64,000 nucleotides of DNA from Poecilobothrus nobilitatus. Lineage: Eukaryota; Arthropoda; Insecta; Diptera; Dolichopodidae. The notes below the pieces were generated by a model. That model did not search any database and had not been told where the DNA came from. It was given only the letters and a program-made list of their open reading frames with translations. Shown in pieces: positions 52,836 to 64,000 of this stretch. The position numbers and the translations under genes were made by a program. The stretch's first letter is position 1. Every line of letters begins with the position of its first letter. The stretch covers positions 187,048,179-187,112,178 of the forward strand of contig OX352772.1 in the NCBI GenBank assembly GCA_947095535.1, read 5' to 3'.

Positions 52836-55800
52836 TTTTTTTTTTTTACGAGGGTTGGTAAAAAACTCGAAAGTCCCCAAGAGGAACTGCACGTGCTTCC
52901 TCAAGGTAGTGTTGGACTTTAACCAACCAAAACCACCTCCCTTTTAAAACCAAACTTTAGGATGAAACCTTTAATTCGAATGTACAGTTTGGTTTTGGGG
53001 ATAGGGATGTGGGAAGGATAATTGGGGAAATTGGCATTGGGAAATCTGGATTATGAGGGATAGGTAGGAAAATTTGGAGGGGCATTTTGAAGAAAGATGT
53101 TAATGTTCTTCTGAAACTTAAGTAAATCGTACACATATGAATTACCAACCTTAGGGAACACATACGATGGTATATCGTTCCACAAACGGGACGTGCGCAT
53201 GACAAACGAATTTCCATAGGCTGTATTTCGCCATCTTGATAACTCAACATGGTAGGGATGAGCATCTGTTGCCCTCCTTGTTTCTCGTTGGAAAACTTTG
53301 AGTGGAGGCATTAATTGTTTAATTTCTTTGGAACAAGTGTTAATCCCTACGAGATACCTATAAAACAAGGTAAGTGACCCAACTGTGCGACGATGGCTAA
53401 GTGAAGTGAGCATAGAAGTTACACTGGGGTCGTTGATTAAACGAATAGCTCTATTTTGCACATTATCTAAATAACCCAGTGCTGTTCGAGGCTCTGCAGC
53501 CCAAATGTGTGCATTATACTCCATTTTTTGCCTAATGTACGTTTTATAGATATTGAGAAGATCAGATGCGGAAAAGTAAGTTTTGCAACGATACAAAAAA
53601 CCCAAACATTTAGCTGCATCCTTAGCTATACCAAAAATATGATTTGACCAAGTCAATTTCTGGTTTAACCCGACGCCCAGCATGTTTAAATCCGTTGAAT
53701 GCTGCAAGACTTCTCCCTGAAATAGTAGGTTAGGAACGGTAGTGGCTATTTTCCCCGAGATCAGACAGCATTGTGTTTTTTTGGTGTTGAACTCAACTCT
53801 ATTGACTTCACCCCATTTTTGAATTTTTGCTAAATCGTTATTTAGCTCACTAATAGTGAAATTTTTTACTTTTGTATTAATCTGATGATTAATGTTACAG
53901 CGGCTATGAAATTCATAGGAAGCTACAAGGGTGCTGTCATCTGCGAAACTATGGATCGGATTGGAGGTTTTATGAGAGTAGGTCATTGATAAATATTGAG
54001 AAGAGAGTTGGGGATAAAACTGATCCCTGGGGGACACCAGCATTTATTTTGAATTTGTCAGATGAATATCCATCGACCAGTACACGAATCGTGCGATTCG
54101 AAAGGAAATCTCCAATCCATTTTAGAAAGACCCTACCTAGACCCAATGCTGTGCACTTTGCCAATAGAGCATCGTGCCAAACTCGATCGAAAGCCTTAGA
54201 AATATCAAGAGCCACAACATCAGATTCACCAGAATGGTGAAGGTTGATGCTTATCTTTTCACAAAGGTAAGTTATGAGATCACCGGTTGAACGACGGGCT
54301 CTGAACCCGTATTGACGATCATGAAGCAAATCTTTGTGATCCAGGTATTTCAAAAGCTTTTGGTTCACTATTTTCTCCATTACCTTGGTGAGGGCCGAAG
54401 TTATAGCAATAGGGCGGTAGTTGGAGGGATCGCTTTTATTACCTTTTTTGGGAATTGGGAAAACATGTGCAACCAACCTTCCATTGGGTAGGATGAATCC
54501 ATTGGGTAGGATGAATACCCGAAGTGAAGGAGAGGTAGAAAAGATTGCGCAGAGGTTTTGAAATAGTGGAGTAGGTGTTTTTAAGCACCATGGTGGTTAT
54601 ACCATCTGGACCGGCTGACTTATTTGTATCAAGATTCTTTAAGATTTTCATCACTGCCCGCGTCCTAAAGTAAATTTTACCGAAGGAGCAGCCAGCTGCT
54701 GGAACAGAAGGTGGCATCTGAGCTGACTGTGACAGTGTCGAATTGAAGGCGAACTGTTTGCCAAATAAGTTCGCCTTCTCTTTAGAATCTGTTACAGTTC
54801 TGTTATTTTTATCAATAAGTGGTGGAAAGGAAGACCCTCTAACGTCTTCCTTTAGATTTTTGGCAAATGACCAAAACGATTTACTATTCTTAGGCATGAT
54901 GATTATTTTACGTTTCAACTTCTGGTTGAACAAGAATTTTTGCTTATTGATAACTCTCTTGCATCTGTTTCTCACCGCTATATAGTTGGCGAGCGAGCCT
55001 CCGACCTATTGTTTTGGTACAGTTTAAAAGCATCCTCTTTTCTAGAAATGGCTTCTTTGCAAATACGATTAAACCAAAATGTGGCACTCCTCTTAACAGA
55101 TTTCATGAAATGAGGGATGAATAACCTCATTCTAAGCAAAATAGTTCCACTAATCGCATTTGCAACGAAGTTAACATTTCTGTTGCGGAAGCAGAATGAC
55201 CAATCAAAAGCTCTAAAAAAATTGTTAAGGCCCTCCCAGTCAGCATGGCTTTAACGCCAAACTAATTTTTTGGGAGGGGACCTTTGGTTGGAGATTGGGC
55301 TTACCCGGAAACTAGTCTTAACCATACAATGGTCGGAATTACCCAGATGGCAACCAACTGAAACCACATCTTTTTCAGGGTGTGTGGTGAGAAACAGATT
55401 CAAGAGGTGACCTTCACGATCAGCACGGTTCGGGATAGTAGTGGGATTTTGGACAAGTTGAGAAAGGTGGAACAGTGTGGAGAATAGTTCAACTTGTTTC
55501 CCAATTGAGTTTTGACTCGGAGAGATGTTGCACCAGTCCCTGTTATGAATGTTGAAATCTCCCGCCAGAACAATCTCAGTTTCTGGAGATGCGTCCAAAA
55601 TTTCATTGATCAGGTTCGATAGATTTTGAATTTCCATAGCAGTTTCTTGTTCATTTGAGTTGGGTGATCTGTATAGGAAACAAAAATGTATGACATGCTT
55701 TTCAACGAGAATTTTGACCCAAATGTAATGTTGGGCTAGAACATTTATATTTTGGAAGTGTGAAAGCGATGTAATTTTTTATATAGGCAGCGATACCTCT

Positions 55801-55995
55801 TTTGCGTACGAAGTGTGAAATAAGTGAGTAGCCGGTAACTTTAAAGTTATCATTGTGGTTACTGACTTGTGTTTCACAAAGGGCTAAGACTGCTGGTTTA
55901 ATTGAACTAAGATGGCAATCGACGGCATGAAAATTCGTTTGCAACCCGCGTATGTTACAGAAATTAACATTAAAAGTGGTAATTTTGATGGAAAA
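52836..55995 (-). mobile_element. Jockey/CR1-superfamily non-LTR retrotransposon, ORF2 and 3' end
   Basis: Minus-strand element ending in a poly(A) (poly-T at 52836-52847 on the plus strand) preceded by the GGGAGGTGG ... AGTCCAACACTACC 3' structure. ORF2 begins near 55990. Upstream of 56000 no ORF1 is recognised, so the element is 5'-truncated or its ORF1 is too degraded. Confidence 0.85.
52957..55995 (-). pseudogene. Non-LTR ORF2: endonuclease and reverse transcriptase, few frameshifts
   Basis: Endonuclease: VNFCNIRGLQTNF (about 55960), LALCETQVS, RKRGIAAYI, LAGDFNIHNRDW (about 55560) and LGNSDHCMV (about 55340). RT: SFWSFAKNLK, KSAGPDGITTMVL (about 54610), NYRPIAITSALTKVMEK (about 54410), YGFRARRSTGDL, ALDISKAFDRVWHD (motif A), AGVPQGSVLSPTLFSIF (motif B region) and HSFADDSTLVA (FADD intact, about 53940). 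After that a C-terminal region with YIRQKMEYNAHIWAAE. Frames change near 55250, 54480 and 54000. An 18-base direct duplication at about 54481-54516 lies beside the second. The youngest-looking retroelement of the window. Confidence 0.85.
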
Positions 55996-55999
55996 AAAT

Positions 56000-57242
56000 T
56001 AATATGAAAGAAAAGTTAAAATAATAAATAATAATATTAAAATTAAAATTGAAATCTAGTTCAAAATTAAAATCAAAAGCAAAATTAAGATGAAATCAGA
56101 GTTGAAATTGTAATTAAAATCAAAATTAGATTAAAAATCAATTTCGAAAATAACCAAGATCAAAAGCTGACTTAAGATAAAATAAAGTATGTAAATTAAG
56201 TAATTAAGTATGTATAATAAAATTTAAAGCAAAAATTAAAATTAACAAAAACTAAAATTTATTCAAAATTAAAATCAAAAGTAAAAGTGCACGATTTAAA
56301 TAACCCGAACTTGACAACACTTTAAAATAAATTACTATCAATGTCAACAACAATACTTTATATCAACATTAATACATTACTTTACAATACTTTTCAATAT
56401 TTTGCCTTGAGAGAGCAAACGATTTATAACAACGTTCAACAGTTTTTAACATACACTTTTAAGTGACCTTATTGAACGCAGGTACAACCACAAACTTACC
56501 AAAAGCAAAACTTACCACCAGAAATTAATTAATTAAGTTACGGTAATTACTATGGTGGTATTTAAAAAAAAAAGAGCGAACTGAGAGTCAAAGAAGAACA
56601 CCAGCATCCATCATATGTGTATGAGGGAGATAGATATATAATTGTTTTGTTTACGACAAATTGATATTAAGATGAAATAAATAAAAAAAGAAAAGTAAAT
56701 TAATGTAAACAAAACCAACCGAGCGAGTTTAATTATAAATTAAAATCTGAATCAAAAAATTTAAAAATTATTTAAATTTAATATTCTTAGTTCAAAAAAA
56801 ATAAAAACCAAATCAAAAATGGAATAAAAAAAAAATTTTTTTTAGTGTGTAGACAAACCAATAAGCGTAAAAAAAATAAAAATAAAATAAAATAAAACTT
56901 GTATGTAAATTGAACCAAGATACTTATCTTGCCGCCATTGGAGTGCAGCCATATAATTCAGAATCTAAAATTAATACACCACACTTATAAATATTTTTTT
57001 TTTTAGTGAAAGAATTAATTAAGAAGTTCACTAATTTAATTTTATGTTAATAATATTAGAAAAAAAGATAAAAGTCCAAAACAAAAAAAAAGGTTACATA
57101 AAAAAGTTTTAAACTAATTAAAAAAGAAGTGTTGTCACTTCAAAGGTTAGCTTAGAACTCCAATATTTATATATATATTTTATATATATTTTTATAAAAT
57201 ATATATATAAATATTGGTTTTATTGGTTTTAAATATATTTCA
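56000..57242. other. A-rich noncoding stretch with a short palindrome
   Basis: Repetitive AAATTAAAATCAAAA-type sequence to about 56290, possibly 5' material of the preceding element. A 58-base near-perfect palindrome (CCAATATTTATATATA ... TATATAAATATTGG) is at 57160-57217. No gene. Confidence 0.45.
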
Positions 57243-58880
57243 AAATCAATTACAACGAGGAAGAATACAGTTGCCTTTGTCAACTCTTAGATACCCGTAT
57301 GAACCAGTTAGTATGTTTATAGTCAGTCACTCTGCTTATAATATTATTTTTTTAATTTTTCAGCATTTTAAAATAATTTGGTGAATTTTATAATATCTAG
57401 AACTATGATTTGTACATATATTTAAAGTATATGTTTATACATTTTTCAAAAGCAGTTTCTAACCTTCCACCTAGCGATTATCAATCCAAAACTTTTCCCA
57501 ATATGATACACCTGGTACAATTTAATACTAAGCAGCAAATATATTAATATAAATTTATATTAAATTTACTACAAAATGTATTTATATATATACATATGTT
57601 ATTATATATCGCCATACATACATTGCATTATTTCTTTAAAAATTTTTCATTCATAAAATAATTTCTTATAAATACAACAAAATACTTATATGCGTCGCTA
57701 TATATGTGTATATATCAATATTCTTACTATACATTATTCATTCTTCAGTGAGATATACGAAAATAATGTAAATAAACATGATATGTAAGTATGTAATACA
57801 AATATCATATAAATATAAATTCTTCAATCAACTTTTATGTTTTTTATTTATTTATTTTTTTGATACTATTATGGTGGATCTTCAACAATTTTAAATTATC
57901 GAGTAAAAAAAAAAATCAGAAAAATCGTTGAAGAAATTTTTTAGAAAAATTTAGAAAAATCAAGTCACACTTTCGTCTATTATAAAGTAACCCTATATCA
58001 TTAAGAAAAGTTGTTAACAGAAATAAAAGTATAACGTTGAAGCTTTAAGTTTTATGTATTACTTCAAAAAAATGTTGGGGTTCAAGTTGCAGGTGTTTAA
58101 AAATAGGGAATTTTGAGTTTTTACCGCTTACAGCTCCTAACACAATCGGGAGCCAATACACAAATATTTTCTGAAATGACTCATACTTATTTTCAAAGAT
58201 CTAACCTCTGAGAATTTTAAGTTTCTAATTTGAACCGTTAAGAAGATAGAAGGGTTAAAGAATTTTGCAATAATTCAGTTTCGCATAACGGTAAATGAAG
58301 ATACCGTATGGTACATATTTAGATCCATTGGTATATATTTATTACATACATATTTGTAAAGCTCATAAAATCAGTTATCGTTTTGATTTCAGATTGAAGA
58401 TATATCTTATAGAACTTGTGTTATAACAGTTTAAATATAGAGCTTTTTCGAACTTTTCATAGCTCCGTAACGAATAGGGCTACAGAAAAACGTTCCATAT
58501 AACTAATGTTTTTAGGATATTTATCCGTAATTAAAAATGCATGGCTCTACTTCAAACGACGTAGAACTTTCGAAAAATTTGCAAGAAAAATGAGAAGATC
58601 AAAAAGTTAGTTGTCAGGAAGCTGCCCGAAATTTTGGTCGGATCTCAGCCAAAAAAAATATGGAATCTACAAATGGATCCAAAAATATTGTATGTTAATT
58701 TCTTAGTTATTGAGTTAGCGTGCTGACGATCCGACGGACGGACAAAGCTTAATTGACGCAGAATTTGATTCTGATCCGATCCACGCTTTTGAAGGTATAC
58801 CTAGCTTGATTATTTCGAGGTGTTACAAACGGAACTAATTATATTATACCCGATACCCGAGTAATGTCAGAGTAATTTTA
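57243..58880 (-). mobile_element. Interspersed noncoding repeat, inverted copy
   Basis: The reverse complement of 10399-11960 with substantial divergence. CGAGGAAGAATACAGTTGCC at 57256 matches the complement of 11930-11955; CGCATAACGGTAAATGAAG near 58280, the GACGGACGGAC block at 58735-58742 and the AATTATATTATACCCGATAC end match the other terminus. Central parts resemble the 477-bp units. No ORF. Confidence 0.7.
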
Positions 58881-58973
58881 TTATACTTACTTGAAGTATT
58901 ATCAGAGACACAAAGCGTTCATTAAAAGTAAGTACAGTTAAAAAAATACAGGAGTTAAAAATGATTGATTTCA

Positions 58974-58998
58974 ATCTTAGAATATAGAGTATAAGGAA
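58974..58998 (+). repeat. Left 25-bp inverted repeat of the P-like element
   Basis: Begins ATCTTAGAATATAGAGTATA; the perfect reverse complement is at 62942-62966. Confidence 0.85.
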
Positions 58999-59200
58999 TA
59001 GAAAATTCTGTATACGTATATAAAAATTAGTGAAGCCAAATCAATTACCTTTAATTGCCAAAATGTACCTGTTATTGTCAAAAAAAATTTAAATTTCCAT
59101 GACAACACAATTATTTTGTTTGTTTTTTGTTTAGATTTGTTTACAATTTACAATCTTTAGCAATAAAATATTTTTAAAATATCATTAAAAAAAACTTAAA

Positions 59201-62200
59201 ATGAAATGTTTTGTGGAAGGATGCGAAAATGCTACAAAACATCGAAAAGTACGATTATCGTTTCACAGGTAAGTGTAAATCATAATAAAAAATTATAAAA
59301 TTAATAACACAATGTGTAAAACCTAAATAATTTACAAATCATGCTATTTTATATGCAAAAAAAATTGCAATTTTGACAAAAGCCATGATGAAAAAATGTT
59401 TGTATCAATGACGTGTGCTATTATTATAAAAATGTAAACTTTGTTCATATTTTCATTTTTTAAATATTTAATTAAAATTTTTTTTTAATATATATATTTA
59501 TAATTCCCAACAAAAATTTAATAGTTTATTCTTTTGATTTAAAGATTTCCCAAGAATGAAGGGCTTAAATCAAAGTGGATAGTAGCAATTGGAAAGAATA
59601 ATCGGCAATCAAAAAGCAGTTCCATTGTATGTTCAGAACATTTTTTATCTGAGGACATTCTTACTTTAGGATCTAGGAAGCAACTTTTTCCACACGCTAT
59701 ACCCAAAGTTTTTCGAAATAATGAACTACTTGTCAAAGAAGTAGGTGCTTTAGTATTCATATTGATGTTCAGACAACACAAAACACAACACAATATAATA
59801 TAACATAAAACTTTAATATTTGTGCACACATTTGTATTATGCAATAAGTTTTAAATGGATTAGAACCAGTTACAATGGGCTACTAATAAGTCACGCGAAA
59901 AACGTATAGCTGCTGTCAAGTGTTTTGCAGTTAACACCTTGCTCACGTGGCCAGCTTGCTTTTGATAAAATTGACATGTTCATTTCCAGCTTGCTTAAAA
60001 TAAAACTGATTTTAATTAAATCGCATAACATGGATTTTTATATTATGAAAATTATAAAATAAATAAATATTAAAATAAAATTGCTTGTACGTTATATTGT
60101 ATTAAATTGGTTTTTCTAGGTAGAGTTTCCGATCCCTTCAACTGTTAGCTCATATAATCATAAAATTAACAATAACGAAATTCGAAAAATTCTTTAAAGC
60201 GAACAAAAGTCACAACATCTCAAGAATCTATTCTTTGTAGTCCAAAAACCAAAAAGTTTAAAGAAGAATTACGGCTTTTGAGAGAAACAATTAAAAATAA
60301 GGATAGGAAAATTAAAACATTAAAACAAAACAATAGAAGAAAAATTAAAAATTTAAAAAATTTTGATATTGTTAAATCATTAAAAAATAAAAATTTAAAT
60401 TCATATCAAATATCAGCTATGTTAGATGAAATTTCAGGACCTATTAAATTAATTTTAGAACGCCAAATATTAAGACATAATAAATTACTACCGAAAAACT
60501 ATTCTCCTGAGCTGCAAAAGTTTGTTTGAATCTAAATTTTTTATCCCCAAAAGCTTATTCGTCTGTTCGAAATTCTTTTGAAAATTGCCTTCCTCATCCG
60601 CGAACTATCAGTAACTGGTACCAGTTCATAAATTGTAAACCGGGATTTACTTCCGAAGCTTTTGTAGCAATTACCTATGCTGTTGAGGAAGCAAAAAAAA
60701 ATGGTTATAAGCTTTTTTAAATGTAGTATTTGATGAAAACTATATACGGCAACATATTGATTGGACCGGGAATGATTGTTACGGGTTTGTTGATATTGGG
60801 AGTGGAATTAACTCTAACATAAAGGCTACACAAATATTAGTTTTTATAGCAGTTTGTATGAACGGCAGTTGGACGATTCCTTTGGGATTTTTTCCAATAG
60901 CTTCACTTGACTCTGTTCAAAAAAAAAATTTAATTGAACATTGCTTTGAAAATCTTTTACAAACTGGAGCGGATATAATTGGTATTACTTTTGATGGCAG
61001 CACAGTTAATATTACAACGTTAAAACATTTAGGGTGCGATTTGTGTAGCATCGAAAAAGAGCCTTATTTCCAATTACAAGGAAGGAAGGATAAATACACT
61101 ATCATTTTAGGTCCTTGCCATATGCTAAAATTAATTCGAAACTCCTTAGCAGAAATAGGTAGTTTAATAGATGATGAAGGTAATGCTATAGAATGGAAAT
61201 ATTTAATCAGCTTGAATAATTTACAAGAAAATGAACAGTTGCATTTAGTAGATAAACTAAGCAAAACCCACGTTTATTTCTTTAACCAAAAAAGGAATGT
61301 TAAACTTGCAGTTCAAACTCTAAGTAAATCTGTTTCAGATGCTATAGATTTTCGTAGGGAGGTATTAATTCTACCCGATTTTTTAAATAGTGAAGCAACA
61401 TCTAAATTTAAAAAAATTTTTAATAATATTTTTGATATTTTAAATAGTAGATCCATTAATCAATTTAGTTATAATAAGCCAATTTGTACCTGAAAACTAC
61501 ATTGAAATTAAAGCTTTTGCGGATAACGCTATTAGTTACATATCTAAACTAAAAACAAAAAAAGGGGAGTTCTTAATAAATCACCGCCGCAAAACAGGTT
61601 TTATCGGCATTTTGAATGGTTTAAAAGCTATCACCATTCTTTATCAAACATTTATTGTTACTGGCTTGTTAAAGTATATTCCATTTTATAAGCTTAATCA
61701 AGATCATATAGAATTATTTTTTAGCTCAATACGGTCTTCATTGGGATATAATAATAATCCTTCTGTAAGGCAATTTATTTCTGCATATAAAAGATTATTA
61801 GTTCGTGTACAAATTAGAGAAAATGGCTGTGGTAATTGTACAGTTTTAGAAAATATTCCTATACTCTACTGCTCATATAATCCAAACAAGGAATTAAATA
61901 ATACTGTCAAAAGATTTACCATGATTTCTCAAAATATTGAGCAAAGTGATACAGAAAATATCAATAGTTTTGAAGAACAATCATTTCTAAATGAGCACGA
62001 CTACATATTAAATCCATCAAATTTAACAGAATGTGCTAAGCATATTATAGAGTATATTTTTGGATTTGTCGTTTTTAAATTAGAAAAGCAATTAAAGTGT
62101 TCTGAATGTATATCGGTTCTAACAGGTCCAATTTTGGAAAAATCACTTCTAGCCTATAAGACTAAAGGATATCTTAAGCCTCATTCTACATCAGTAATAA

Positions 62201-62391
62201 TAATATGTACTACAGCTGAAAAAGAAATAAGACAAAAGATAAACTATTTAGATTTCAACCAAACATTACTTAATAAAAAATATTTCCATAGCATAGCTAT
62301 AAATGTACAAAAAAATTTAACAAATAGTAATTTATTTTCTGAAATTTCTAAACATATTTTTGAAAATAATCATTATAGTTTACTAATATAA
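59201..62391 (+). pseudogene. P-element-like transposase with spliced THAP domain, frameshifted
   Basis: Exon 1 (59201-59268) encodes MKCFVEGCENATKHRKVRLS up to a donor AG|GTAAGT. Exon 2 starts at 59545 after an AG acceptor, continues in phase (RFPKNEGLKSKWIVAIGK) and holds the VCSEHF Cys-x2-His pair and HAIPKVF, completing a THAP zinc-binding domain; a GTAGGT donor lies at 59741. The next exon starts near 60120. Then a coiled-coil (60240-60370), PKAYSSVRNSF, LPHPRTISNWYQF, FDENYIRQHIDWTG, ITFDGSTVN and DHIELFFSSIRSSLGYNNNP, the acidic residues and order of P/THAP9-type transposases. Frames break near 60197, 60525, 60718 and 61489, so it is inactive. The 3' end is intact to 62391. Confidence 0.85.
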
Positions 62392-62941
62392 AATCAATTA
62401 TAATAAAATATTTATCGATAAGATTTTTCTTTATTGCAAAAAAAAATATCTAATAAATGTTCTATTAGAAATAAGTTATCTAGAATTACGTTATTTAAGG
62501 GTATGTAAATATGTATGTAAATATGTTTATTAAAATAAGTAACATAATTTTAATTCTTAATACAATTTAATATAAAATTTTAATTTTCTTTTAGTAATAA
62601 GTTTTCATTATTAATTTAATAATTCGAGATAATATGTAATTGAATTAAGTAAAATAAGTAACATAATTTTAATTTTTAATCCAATTTAACATAAAATTTT
62701 TAATTTTTAATATAAAAAATACAAAACATAAATAATATGATATTATTTTTATATTTACAGTTCGAATAAGAATGAAAATTATGTTTTCAAAATATTAAAA
62801 GTGCTGCTCCTGAAACTCAAAAAATATATTCAGTAAGCAATGCTCTTTTAAAAAATTGGTAGTAACGACACTGAATATTGTTGATGTAGTAATGTTTTGT
62901 AATTGTATGAGAATTTGCCTCACTTTGTTTTGGATTTACTT

Positions 62942-62966
62942 TTCCTTATACTCTATATTCTAAGAT
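62942..62966 (-). repeat. Right 25-bp inverted repeat of the P-like element
   Basis: Reads TTCCTTATACTCTATATTCT onward on the plus strand, complementary to 58974-58998. Confidence 0.85.
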
Positions 62967-63593
62967 TTCAATGAATAATAATAATTTGAAATGATTCATT
63001 GTTTAAAAAAAAAATACTGTTTAAATAATTATATTTTATATTATAAATATATAATATAAACAAAATAAATAATATTAGTGTATAATTTAATAAGAGTATT
63101 CGACCTATAATGGCATTTATTTTTTTTTTTTTCTTTATTTCTTCCACATAATTTATATAAAAATAATTTACTTTAATATATTCATAATTAAATAGTTTCT
63201 GACCTTAGCTTAGAGCTGTGTAGTTTTATAATGTGTAAAAAATGATGAACAGAGTTTTAGACACAAAAAACAAAACAAAAGAAAAAAAAAATATTTTACA
63301 TTATAATAAAAAAAAAGTAGAAAAAAAAAAAAAAAATCAAATAAAAATCGAATTTTCATAAAATTATTTACATATTTTATATTTAATAGTAGAAAATTTT
63401 AATTTTTTATTTAAATTTAATTTAGTTAATGGAATTATTTAAATTTAATTTAATTAATTTGAGTTAATGGATTTAACTCAATTTAAATATACTTTAACTT
63501 AAGGTTTTCAAAATTCGTCTTTTGACGTTATTGTTAGTGTAACTGTATACTACCGATTAAAAGTTAATAAATAAATTAATATTAAATATTAAT
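62967..63593. other. AT-rich flank without genes
   Basis: Long A and T runs (63280-63345) and TTTAATTTAATTAATTTGAG-type repeats near 63415-63470; nothing coding. Confidence 0.5.
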
Positions 63594-64000
63594 ATCGGTT
63601 CTAACAGGTCCAATTTTGGAAAAATCACTTCTAGCCTATAAGACTAAAGGATATCTTAAGCCTCATTCTACATCAGTAATAATAATATGTACTACAGCTG
63701 AAAAAGAAATAAGACAAAAGATAAACTATTTAGATTTCAACCAAACATTACTTAATAAAAAATATTTCCATAGCATAGCTATAAATGTACAAAAAAATTT
63801 AACAAATAGTAATTTATTTTCTGAAATTTCTAAACATATTTTTGAAAATAATCATTATAGTTTACTAATATAAAATCAATTATAATAAAATATTTATCGA
63901 TAAGATTTTTCTTTATTGCAAAAAAAAATATCTAATAAATGTTCTATTAGAAATAAGTTATCTAGAATTACGTTATTTAAGGGTATGTAAATATGTATGT

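Larger units (their letters stand above)
58974..62966 (+). mobile_element. P-superfamily DNA transposon, degraded
   Basis: A THAP-domain transposase gene is flanked by perfect 25-base inverted repeats at 58974-58998 and 62942-62966. About 4.0 kb between them, in the size range of P-like elements. I did not find the exact element ends or target duplications; the 25-base repeats may be terminal or subterminal. The 3' part is included in a tandem duplication that runs off the window. Confidence 0.8.
62112..64000 (+). repeat. 1,482-bp tandem duplication of the transposase 3' end, second unit incomplete
   Basis: ATCGGTTCTAACAGGTCCAA occurs at 62112 and 63594. From there the sequence is identical as far as the window allows (62112-62518 against 63594-64000). 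If tandem, unit 1 is 62112-63593 and contains the end of the transposase gene, the right 25-base repeat and AT-rich flank. The coding fragment at 63616-63873 is the copied transposase C-terminus, not an independent gene. Confidence 0.9.

Noticed and set aside
59539..59844. 101-residue minus-strand frame
   Set aside because: Antisense to the THAP exon 2 of the P-like transposase.
63616..63873. Separate 85-residue gene
   Set aside because: An exact copy of the transposase C-terminus produced by tandem duplication.

Overview
This window looks like AT-rich, repeat-laden insect nuclear DNA. A fly (Diptera) is the best guess: GACGGACGGAC-bearing repeats whose ends read CTTTTTATACCC resemble repeats familiar from fly genomes, there is a P-superfamily transposon with a spliced THAP exon, non-LTR elements of insect type, and one exon resembling the fly aquaporin Drip. 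No bacterial operon, rRNA or CRISPR array is visible. Almost all recognisable coding sequence is mobile-element sequence; the only good candidate for a host gene is the aquaporin exon at 13.6 kb.

Layout. (1) 1-6.15 kb: a minus-strand Polinton/Maverick virion module (copy 1), running off the left edge. (2) 6.2-16.3 kb: mostly noncoding repeats (a 470-bp foldback, a 3 x 113-bp array, a 1.56-kb interspersed repeat), the aquaporin exon, and a dead DDE-like ORF. (3) 16.5-22.06 kb: a degraded I-clade non-LTR retrotransposon. (4) 22.8-24.5 kb: noncoding repeats that reappear inverted at 39-44 kb. (5) 25.0-36.1 kb: Polinton copy 2, nearly complete in gene content (KELAI-type gene, ATPase, virion genes, protease, integrase, DNA polymerase B). 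(6) 36.3-44.1 kb: a near-identical 3.73-kb tandem duplication; each unit carries two divergent intact small genes (126 aa and 164 aa) that I cannot assign to a described element. (7) 45-49.4 kb: a degraded Jockey/CR1-like element, a tRNA-like SINE head with a long TAA repeat, and two poly(A)-tailed non-LTR 3' ends. (8) 50-52.2 kb: a 950-bp terminal-inverted-repeat element with internal 147-bp repeats, and a 320-bp MITE. (9) 52.8-56 kb: a minus-strand Jockey/CR1-like element with well-preserved catalytic motifs but frameshifts. (10) 57.2-58.9 kb: an inverted copy of the 10.4-kb repeat. (11) 59-63 kb: a P-like element with a THAP transposase and 25-bp inverted repeats, whose 3' part begins a tandem duplication at the right edge.

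How the genes work together. In each Polinton the packaging ATPase, a small basic protein, an unknown protein, a penton-like protein, an amphipathic minor virion protein, the double-jelly-roll major capsid protein, a small KELAI-like protein, an adenain-like protease and another unknown protein form one co-oriented block, often with short overlaps. The integrase follows on the same strand and the protein-primed-type DNA polymerase is encoded convergently. The two copies differ by roughly a quarter of residues, lie in opposite orientation and carry different lesions, so they are independent old insertions. In copy 2 most virion-module genes are open, while the capsid gene, integrase and polymerase are broken.

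All assignments come from reading motifs and comparing copies within the window; no database search was possible.
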